Source: JACDAN01 sp963721345
GTDB taxonomy: Bacteria; Actinomycetota; Thermoleophilia; Gaiellales; Gaiellaceae
Assembly: GCA_963721345.1 (NCBI GenBank)
Contig: CAVRIT010000001.1
Location: 124,001 to 188,000 of the forward strand
Reading direction: 5' to 3'
DNA: 64,000 nucleotides
Made by a program: the position numbers and the translations under genes
Notes under the pieces: generated by a model
Databases searched by the model: none
What the model was told of the DNA's origin: nothing
Seen by the model: only the letters and a program-made list of their open reading frames with translations
Shown: positions 51,669-57,294 of the stretch, in pieces
How positions within the stretch are numbered: position 1 is the first letter of the stretch
Layout: every line of letters starts with the position of its first letter

Positions 51669-52099
51669 TCGAGCTCCCGGTACGCCGCCTCCGGGACGAC
51701 GCGATCCTCCCCGCCCAGGCCTACCCGGGCGATGCGGGTCTCGATCTCGCCGCCTGCGAGCGCCACGAGGTGGGGCCGGGGGAGCGTGCCGTGATCCCGA
51801 CAGGGCTCGCGGTGGAGATCCCCGAGGGATACGGAGGGTTCGTCCTGCCGCGCTCCGGCCTCGCGGCGAACGACGGGATCACGCTGCTGAACGCTCCGGG
51901 TCTGATCGACTCGGGCTACCGAGGAGAGGTGCGCGTCGTCTTCCACAACACCGACCTCGAGCGGACGTTCGTCGTCGAGCCTGGGATGCGCATCGCCCAG
52001 CTCGTCGTTCTTCCCGTCCCGGGAATCCAGCTCGTCGAACAGGAAGAGCTGGCTCGAAGCGAGCGGGGCGAGCGCGGCTTCGGATCGTCTCGCGTTTGA
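51665..52099 (+). CDS. dut: dUTP diphosphatase
   Basis: Trimeric dUTPase removes dUTP and provides dUMP. The 144-residue protein has all five motifs: PGDAGLDLAA, PRSGLAANDGI, GLIDSGYRGEV, MRIAQLVVLP and the C-terminal RGERGFGSSRV. GTG 51665 overlaps the hflX stop; the nudix gene overlaps its end (ATGA type). Confidence 0.96.
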   Translation: MIELPVRRLRDDAILPAQAYPGDAGLDLAACERHEVGPGERAVIPTGLAVEIPEGYGGFVLPRSGLAANDGITLLNAPGLIDSGYRGEVRVVFHNTDLERTFVVEPGMRIAQLVVLPVPGIQLVEQEELARSERGERGFGSSRV

Positions 52100-52557
52100 T
52101 GGCGACCGAGCCGCGAATACGGGTGTCGGCGATCCTGCGTCGCGAGGACGGGTTGCTGCTGTGCCGGCACGAGAAGGGCGGCAAGGAGTACTGGCTCCTG
52201 CCGGGCGGAGGGGTGAACTCCGGCGAAAGCCTCGTCGACGCGCTCCATCGGGAGCTCCTCGAGGAGGTGGGAATCGAGGACGGGCTGCCGGTCGAGGGGC
52301 CCGTCGCGATCGTCGACTCGATCGCGCCGGAGCGCAGCTTCGCAGCCAAGCACGTCGTCCACATCATCTTCGCGGGCGACCTCGGCGATCGTTCGCTGGA
52401 GCGCGTGAGCTCGCGCGATGCCGCGGTGCGCGGCCACCGCCTCTTCGGCTTCGGCGAGCTCGACGAGGTCGTGTTGCACCCGCCGATCCAGCGGTTCCTC
52501 GCGCGCTGGCGGCCCGGCGACCCGGTGGTCTACCTCGGGCCGCTCTGGGTTCCCTAG
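52099..52557 (+). CDS. Nudix hydrolase
   Basis: A 152-residue protein with a complete Nudix box, GGGVNSGESLVDALHRELLEEVG, here spanning about residues 33-55 (key residues G, E, REL, EE). The N-terminus RIRVSAILRREDGLLLCRHEK is typical of NUDIX proteins acting on nucleotides. Adjacency to dut suggests a nucleotide-pool sanitising role, but the substrate is unknown. Start ATG 52099 overlaps the dut stop by one base. Confidence 0.9.
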   Translation: MATEPRIRVSAILRREDGLLLCRHEKGGKEYWLLPGGGVNSGESLVDALHRELLEEVGIEDGLPVEGPVAIVDSIAPERSFAAKHVVHIIFAGDLGDRSLERVSSRDAAVRGHRLFGFGELDEVVLHPPIQRFLARWRPGDPVVYLGPLWVP

Positions 52558-52586
52558 GCACGGATTCGGCGCACTTCGGTCACTCA

Positions 52587-52601
52587 CGCGCGCGTCGCGC
52601 G
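52587..52601. terminator. Short hairpin between nudix and gatD
   Basis: CGCGCG (52587-52592) and CGCGCG (52596-52601) form a 6-bp stem with a 3-nt loop in the 91-bp convergent spacer. It is weak and lacks a T-run. Confidence 0.35.
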
Positions 52602-52648
52602 AACTTATGATCGCCGTGGGGAGGAGGCCGGGTGCGCCTTGGCAGCGC

Positions 52649-53404
52649 TCACGAGTACTTGCCCCCTCTGGCCCTGGCTTGAGCGGACGAGACGACGTGC
52701 GCCTCGCGTTCGAGGTCGTCGCCCAGCGGCTCGAGCTCCGGCGGCTCGGCCGAGCCGGTTCTGTGCGCGAGCGCGGCGGCGAGCAACCAGTCAGCGAGCC
52801 ACGGATTGCGGGGGAGCAGCGGGCCGTGGAGGTAGGTGCCGATCGCTCGTCCGACCCGGCAGCCCTCGAACCCGCTCTCGCCGTCGTTCCCGAAGCCGGC
52901 CACGACTCGGCCGAGCGGCTCGGCGCCGGCGTCGAGGATCGTGCGCCCTGCATGGTTCTCGAAACCAGCCAGGAGCTCGCGGCGCCCGGGCGAGAGCTCG
53001 CACTCGAGCAGTACGTCGCCGATCATGCGGCGCTCTCCCGCGACGGTGTGCAGCGGGAAGAGCCCGACACCCGGGAGCTGCTCACCGCTCCGCTCGCGAT
53101 AGAAGCTCCCAAGGAGCTGGTAGCCGCCGCAGACGGCCAGCAGCGCCGCGCCGCCCTCGACGGCCTCACGTAGACCGTCCTTCGCAGCCAGGTCCGGGGC
53201 AACGAGTGCCTGTTCGCGATCCTGCCCACCGCCGACGTAGTACAGGTCGTGCTCCTCGGGGCGAACGGGCTGGCCCATCCCGATCGAGTCGACCACGAGC
53301 TCGTGCCCGCGCCATGCCGCGCGCCGCGCAAACACGGCGATGTTGCCGCGATCCGCGTAGATGTTCAGGTAGTCGGGATAGAGATGCGCGACGCGGATCC
53401 TCAC
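52649..53404 (-). CDS. gatD: Lipid II isoglutaminyl synthase glutaminase subunit GatD
   Basis: GatD supplies ammonia for amidation of D-Glu in lipid II. The 251-residue class I amidotransferase has the nucleophile motif LLAVCGGYQLLG (Cys92), GFENHAGRT and the catalytic-His region GTYLHGPLLPRNP. Start ATG 53404 overlaps the murT stop by 4 bp, and murT/gatD always act as a complex. Confidence 0.94.
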   Translation of the reverse strand: MRIRVAHLYPDYLNIYADRGNIAVFARRAAWRGHELVVDSIGMGQPVRPEEHDLYYVGGGQDREQALVAPDLAAKDGLREAVEGGAALLAVCGGYQLLGSFYRERSGEQLPGVGLFPLHTVAGERRMIGDVLLECELSPGRRELLAGFENHAGRTILDAGAEPLGRVVAGFGNDGESGFEGCRVGRAIGTYLHGPLLPRNPWLADWLLAAALAHRTGSAEPPELEPLGDDLEREAHVVSSAQARARGGKYS

Positions 53405-54777
53405 GCGGCACGCTCCCAGTACGGCTCCGCGAAGCCCCGCTCGGAGACGATTCCCCGGAGCGCGAGCATCGCCGTATACGTAGGGATGACGACGAGCTCC
53501 CCACCGGTCGGTGTCAGCTCGAGGCCGGCGTCGAGAGCCCGGGCGAGCTCGGGAATGACCTCGATCGCACGCTCGTCGAAGCCGGCGTACTTGAAGCGCA
53601 GCGCCAGCTCAGCCGCGCGCGAGCCGGTGGCCACCACGCGATCGAGGCGTTCCAGCAGGGGCTCGAAGTCGACATCCCAGATCCACGAGACGTCCCGTCC
53701 GTCAGCGATCTCGTCGTTCAGAGCGATCACTGCAAGCCGCGGCGCACCGCCGGCGACCAGCGTGCGGACGACCTCGTTCGCTCCCGCCGGGTTTTTGACG
53801 AGCAGCAAGAGGACACTCCGGTCGCCCATCGCGAGCCGCTCGAAGCGGCCGAAGGCCGCAGTGAAGCGCTCCAAGCCCTCGGCGATCTCCTCGCGTGACG
53901 CCCCGAGGACCCGAGCAAGGCCGGCTGCCGCCAGCGCGTTGTAGACGTTGTAGAGCCCGGGGAGGCTCAGCCGGACCCGCGTCGGTCCCTCCGCGTCCAC
54001 GAGGTCGAAGGAGACCGCCTCGAGGCCGTCCAGCTCGATCGAGCGCGCGACGAGGTCGAGCTCGGGTCTGGCGTGCCCGCACGCAGGGCAGCGGTATGCG
54101 CCGAGGTGTCCCACGTACGCCGCCGCGTAGTCGTAGGGCGTGCCGCAGCGCAGGCACCATTTCGAGTCCGCGGCGTGGGGGAGTGCCGCGGCCGCCCGGC
54201 GAGGGTCATCGAGGCCGAAGACGACACTGCCAGGGCGTTCCCGAGCGAGGTCTCCGACCTGCGGATCGTCGCCGTTCGCCACGAGGACCGTCTCGGCGTC
54301 GAGGGAGGCGACCGTCCGGCGCCAGCGCTCCGCAACGAGCTCGAGCTCGCCGTACCGGTCCAGCTGGTCGCGGAAGAGGTTTCCGAGACACAGCGCACGT
54401 GGGTTGACACGCCGCGCCACCTCGGGCAGTGCCGCCTCGTCCACCTCGAACAGCCCGAGCTCGGCGCGAGCGTCGTTAAGGAGAGTGGACGCGACACCCG
54501 AGAGAAGGTTCGCGCCGGCGCTGTTGTACGCGAGCCGAATGCGCCCGCCGAGGATTTCGGCCGCCATCGCCGTGGTCGTCGTCTTGCCGTTTGTGGCAGA
54601 AACGAGGGCCGATCCGAGGGGAAGTCGCGCCGAGAGCCGCTCCACGGCGTCGGGCGTCAGGAGTGTCAGGACCTTTCCGGGGACGGTCGTCCCACCGCCG
54701 CGCCGAGCGAGCCGCGACAGGCGTCCGGCCGCGCGCGCCGCAAGAATTCCGGCGGAAAGCGGCAGACGCGGTCTCAC
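53401..54777 (-). CDS. murT: Lipid II isoglutaminyl synthase ligase subunit MurT
   Basis: MurT is a Mur-ligase-like ATPase that amidates the alpha-carboxyl of D-Glu in lipid II using GatD-derived ammonia. The 458-residue protein has the P-loop SATNGKTTTTAMAAE, LCLGNLFRDQLDRYGEL, the MurT-specific zinc ribbon (CLRC and CPAC, about residues 207-231), NVYNALAAAGLA and the C-terminal DUF1727 domain (VKNPAGANEVVRTL, WIWDVDFEPL). Start GTG 54777. An amidated D-iso-Gln wall fits an actinobacterial host. Confidence 0.95.
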   Translation of the reverse strand: MRPRLPLSAGILAARAAGRLSRLARRGGGTTVPGKVLTLLTPDAVERLSARLPLGSALVSATNGKTTTTAMAAEILGGRIRLAYNSAGANLLSGVASTLLNDARAELGLFEVDEAALPEVARRVNPRALCLGNLFRDQLDRYGELELVAERWRRTVASLDAETVLVANGDDPQVGDLARERPGSVVFGLDDPRRAAAALPHAADSKWCLRCGTPYDYAAAYVGHLGAYRCPACGHARPELDLVARSIELDGLEAVSFDLVDAEGPTRVRLSLPGLYNVYNALAAAGLARVLGASREEIAEGLERFTAAFGRFERLAMGDRSVLLLLVKNPAGANEVVRTLVAGGAPRLAVIALNDEIADGRDVSWIWDVDFEPLLERLDRVVATGSRAAELALRFKYAGFDERAIEVIPELARALDAGLELTPTGGELVVIPTYTAMLALRGIVSERGFAEPYWERAA

Positions 54778-54834
54778 GCCGTGAGCCTAGTCCGGCATGC
54801 CTCGAACGGGCGCGGCGAGCCTTTCTGCCTCGAT

Positions 54835-54848
54835 CACTCGAAAGGGTG
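54835..54848 (+). promoter_or_regulatory. 14-nt inverted repeat CACTC-GAAA-GGGTG, copy 1
   Basis: A 5-4-5 inverted repeat (one T-G pair) 109 bases before the small secreted ORF, with a GAAA centre that would form a GNRA tetraloop in RNA. The next copy starts 29 bases downstream. Confidence 0.45.
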
Positions 54849-54863
54849 AACTTGTCCGGCCCT

Positions 54864-54877
54864 CACCCCAAAGGGTG
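54864..54877 (+). promoter_or_regulatory. 14-nt inverted repeat CACCC-CAAA-GGGTG, copy 2
   Basis: A perfect 5-4-5 inverted repeat between murT and the small secreted ORF, followed by ATGAGT. Together with copy 1 it forms a tandem pair in the only gap upstream of the second subtilase locus. Confidence 0.5.
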
Positions 54878-54957
54878 ATGAGTCAGCCCCTTGCGCGGCC
54901 CACACTCCGCCCGTCTACAGGAAACAACGCGTCCGGGAGGCGCGGAGAGGGAGAGGG

Positions 54958-55173
54958 ATGAACGGACACGGCAACAGCAGCACAAAGCGCAAGAGAAGGC
55001 TGGGCTCCACGTTGGCCCTGCTCAGCATCACGGCTCTGGCACTGGCGGCCTCGCCGACCGCGCTCGCACACGATCGCGGCGGGCCGGGCGCGCCAAGCGT
55101 CCAGCAGCTCTCGAATCCGTTCTCCCTCGGCCTTCGCAAATCGCTCCTGCGGTATGCGTCCTGGTCGGACTGA
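54958..55173 (+). CDS. Small exported protein ending in ASWSD
   Basis: A 71-residue protein with a basic start (HGNSSTKRKRRLG), a clear signal sequence (STLALLSITALALAASPTALA, about residues 17-37) and a short mature part of about 34 residues that ends RYASWSD at the stop. ASWSD is the same motif that is repeated eight times at the tail of the next gene's subtilase. ATG 54958 follows GGAGAGGGAGAGGG. Function unknown; it could be a secreted peptide, an inhibitor or a ligand for the subtilase tail (inference). Confidence 0.7.
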   Translation: MNGHGNSSTKRKRRLGSTLALLSITALALAASPTALAHDRGGPGAPSVQQLSNPFSLGLRKSLLRYASWSD

Positions 55174-55225
55174 GCGAGACGGAAATAACTGCGGCCCGCG
55201 ATACAGCGGAAAAGGGAGAGTCTGA

Positions 55226-57097
55226 ATGATCGGTAAAGGCAAGTCACCCCGAGGCGAGCACCGTTCGAGTGCTCTCTGGGGGACAGGGAACCGGGGCGGA
55301 GATTCCCGGTCGAACGCGCTCTGGGGCAAGGGTGGACGCGGCCTCGTCACTGCGCTTCTTGCGGTGCTGGTCGTTGCTGCGCCTCTTGCAGCCGGAGGAA
55401 ACACCGATCGGCGCCATCACGGGCCGTCGGTCAGGGCGGATCAGTCGAAGCTGCCGCCGACCTACATCGACCCGTTTCTCCTCGAGGTGGCGCGCAACTC
55501 GCCGAAGAGCCTCATGAATGTCCTGATCCAGAGCCAGAGCGTGGGCACTGCGCAGAAGGCCTACACCAACGCGTCCAGGCAGGACGGCAGTCTCGGCCGC
55601 GAGTCGATCCGCGACAAGTTCGCGTTCGTGGACACGATCGCAGTCTCGCTCGAGGCGTGGAAGATCCCGTACATCGCGGTCTTCAAGCGGGGCCTGACGG
55701 TGACGTTCGACGCAAAGGTCAAGCTCAGCGGAACAGTTCACACGTCCAAGCACCTCTGGCCGACGGCGTCCGGCGTCAAGCCGATGTGGGGCAATCGCCC
55801 TGGGCTGACGCAGAAGGTGCCGACCATCGCCATCGTCGACTCCGGCATCGACAAGAACCGTGCCGACTTCGACATGGGTGCACGCGTCATCGACGACGTC
55901 GTCATCACCAAGCTCCAGCCCAATTCACCGGGCGACGGGCGCGGTCACGGCACGTTCGTCGCGGGGATCGCAGCGGGCAGCGCACCGAACAATGCCGGCG
56001 CTGCGCCTCAGGCCAACCTCATCTCGCTCGACGTCATGGACGACAGCGGGATGGCACGGACCAGCGACGTGATCGCGGCTGCCGAGTGGATCTACGAGAA
56101 CCGCCTCACGAAGAACATCAAGGTGGCGAACTTCTCGCTGCACTCGACGATGCCGAGCAACTTCTACAACGATCCGCTGGACAAGGCGGTCGAGAAGCTC
56201 TGGTTCAGCGGCGTCACGGTCGTCGTGGCAGCTGGGAACTACGGCAAGGAGGACGGTCCGAGCGGCGTCCCGTACGCCCCTGGGAACGACCCCTTCGTGA
56301 TCACGGTCGGCGCGATCGACCTCGAGGGGAGCACGAACGTCAGAAGGCATGACGTCCCCAACTGGTCGGCGTACGGCTACACGAAGGACGGGTTCCGGAA
56401 GCCGGAGCTCGCAGCGGCCGGTCGCTACATGATCGGGCCGGTCCCCGCCACCTCGACGCTGCCGAAGCAGAAGCCCGAGAACGTCCTCGGTGGCGGCTAC
56501 ATGCGTCTCTCCGGCACGTCGTTCGCGGCGCCGGTCGTAGCCGGTGCGGCCGCCCAGCTCCTGATCGAGCATCCCACGTGGACGCCCGACCAGATCAAGG
56601 GTGCGCTGATGCAGCGGGCACGTTGGGTTCCCGAGGCGCCTCCGGGCTCCGCGGGTGTCGGCGAAATCAACGCTGCCAGGTCGTCGATGCTGACCCGGCC
56701 GCTCGACCCGAACGCGTCGCTGAACAAGTTCCTCAAGCAGGATCTGCTTCTCGGCGCCACGCAGTTCGACGGCCTGGCGTGGTACGCGGCGGCGAAGTCG
56801 AACGCCTCCTGGGACTCGGCTTCCTGGAGCGACGCCTCGTGGAGCGACGTCTCCTGGACGGACGTGTCCTGGAGCGACGTCTCCTGGAGCGACGTTTCCT
56901 GGTCGGACGTCTCCTGGAGCGACGTCCTCGCAGCAGCGGACGTGAGCTGGGAGGACAATGCCGAAGGCGAGGCGGGCTCCCCGGACGGGGACTACATCCT
57001 GACCCCGGAGGAGGAGGCCGCAGCAGCGGCCGATCCGGACCTCAACCCGGACGCGGCGGCACCGCCGCCTCCGCCGGCCGAGGCGCCACTTCCGTAG
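55226..57097 (+). CDS. Secreted subtilase (S8) with SWSD tail repeats
   Basis: A 623-residue exported subtilisin-like protease. The first 39 residues carry two copies of an RS[S/N]ALWG[T/K]G motif (residues 13-25 and 28-39) before the hydrophobic segment (40-58). Then a propeptide region and the catalytic domain: Asp205 (AIVDSGID), His241 (GRGHGTFVAG), the AAGNYGKEDGPSG region and Ser432 (SGTSFAAPVVAG). The tail has eight 5-residue repeats around [N/D][A/V]SW[D/S], then an acidic, Pro-rich end. Catalytic triad is complete. It has an AAGGGAGAG site and lies 52 bp after the small ASWSD protein. A GC hairpin follows the stop, then the GGDEF/HD-GYP gene. Confidence 0.92.
   Translation: MIGKGKSPRGEHRSSALWGTGNRGGDSRSNALWGKGGRGLVTALLAVLVVAAPLAAGGNTDRRHHGPSVRADQSKLPPTYIDPFLLEVARNSPKSLMNVLIQSQSVGTAQKAYTNASRQDGSLGRESIRDKFAFVDTIAVSLEAWKIPYIAVFKRGLTVTFDAKVKLSGTVHTSKHLWPTASGVKPMWGNRPGLTQKVPTIAIVDSGIDKNRADFDMGARVIDDVVITKLQPNSPGDGRGHGTFVAGIAAGSAPNNAGAAPQANLISLDVMDDSGMARTSDVIAAAEWIYENRLTKNIKVANFSLHSTMPSNFYNDPLDKAVEKLWFSGVTVVVAAGNYGKEDGPSGVPYAPGNDPFVITVGAIDLEGSTNVRRHDVPNWSAYGYTKDGFRKPELAAAGRYMIGPVPATSTLPKQKPENVLGGGYMRLSGTSFAAPVVAGAAAQLLIEHPTWTPDQIKGALMQRARWVPEAPPGSAGVGEINAARSSMLTRPLDPNASLNKFLKQDLLLGATQFDGLAWYAAAKSNASWDSASWSDASWSDVSWTDVSWSDVSWSDVSWSDVSWSDVLAAADVSWEDNAEGEAGSPDGDYILTPEEEAAAAADPDLNPDAAAPPPPPAEAPLP
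56801..56920 (+). repeat. Eight 15-bp tandem repeats encoding [N/S/D]xSW[D/S/T]
   Basis: Eight consecutive 15-bp units encode NASWD, SASWS, DASWS, DVSWT and four DVSWS. Codons vary at synonymous sites. A further DVSWED occurs after a short gap. The unit is five residues, versus six in subtilase 1, but both place a Trp after small residues and next to Asp/Asn/Ser. Confidence 0.92.
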
Positions 57098-57106
57098 CAA
57101 CGGCAG

Positions 57107-57132
57107 AGCCGGGGCGGGCAACCGCCCCGGCT
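57107..57132 (+). terminator. 11-bp GC hairpin after subtilase 2
   Basis: AGCCGGGGCGG (57107-57117) pairs perfectly with CCGCCCCGGCT (57122-57132) around a GCAA tetraloop, starting 9 bases after the stop. No T-run; probable terminator or mRNA 3' stabiliser. Confidence 0.7.
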
Positions 57133-57146
57133 CACCCTTCTGGGTG
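57133..57146 (+). promoter_or_regulatory. 14-nt inverted repeat CACCC-TTCT-GGGTG, copy 3
   Basis: A perfect 5-4-5 inverted repeat abutting the hairpin above and 148 bases before the GGDEF/HD-GYP start. It is followed by AAATGCC, similar to the bases after the element upstream of subtilase 1. A C-rich stretch at 57157-57169 may be a fourth, degenerate copy. Confidence 0.5.
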
Positions 57147-57294
57147 AAATGCCTGTCCCCCTTTTGGTGATACCTAGAACGGGGGATGTCCCGCCTCCTG
57201 GCGAGGCGTACGTTCAGGCCGAGCGGGGGTATGCAGACCCGCGTTTCTTGACGGCGAGAGAGGTCTTGCGGCGAATGAGCAGAGGAAGCATCAG

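Noticed and set aside
54835..54880. Class I c-di-GMP riboswitch upstream of the second subtilase locus
   Set aside because: The CGAAAGGGTG segment is reminiscent, but the conserved GCAAA and GGTAG-type blocks and the three-stem layout are missing.
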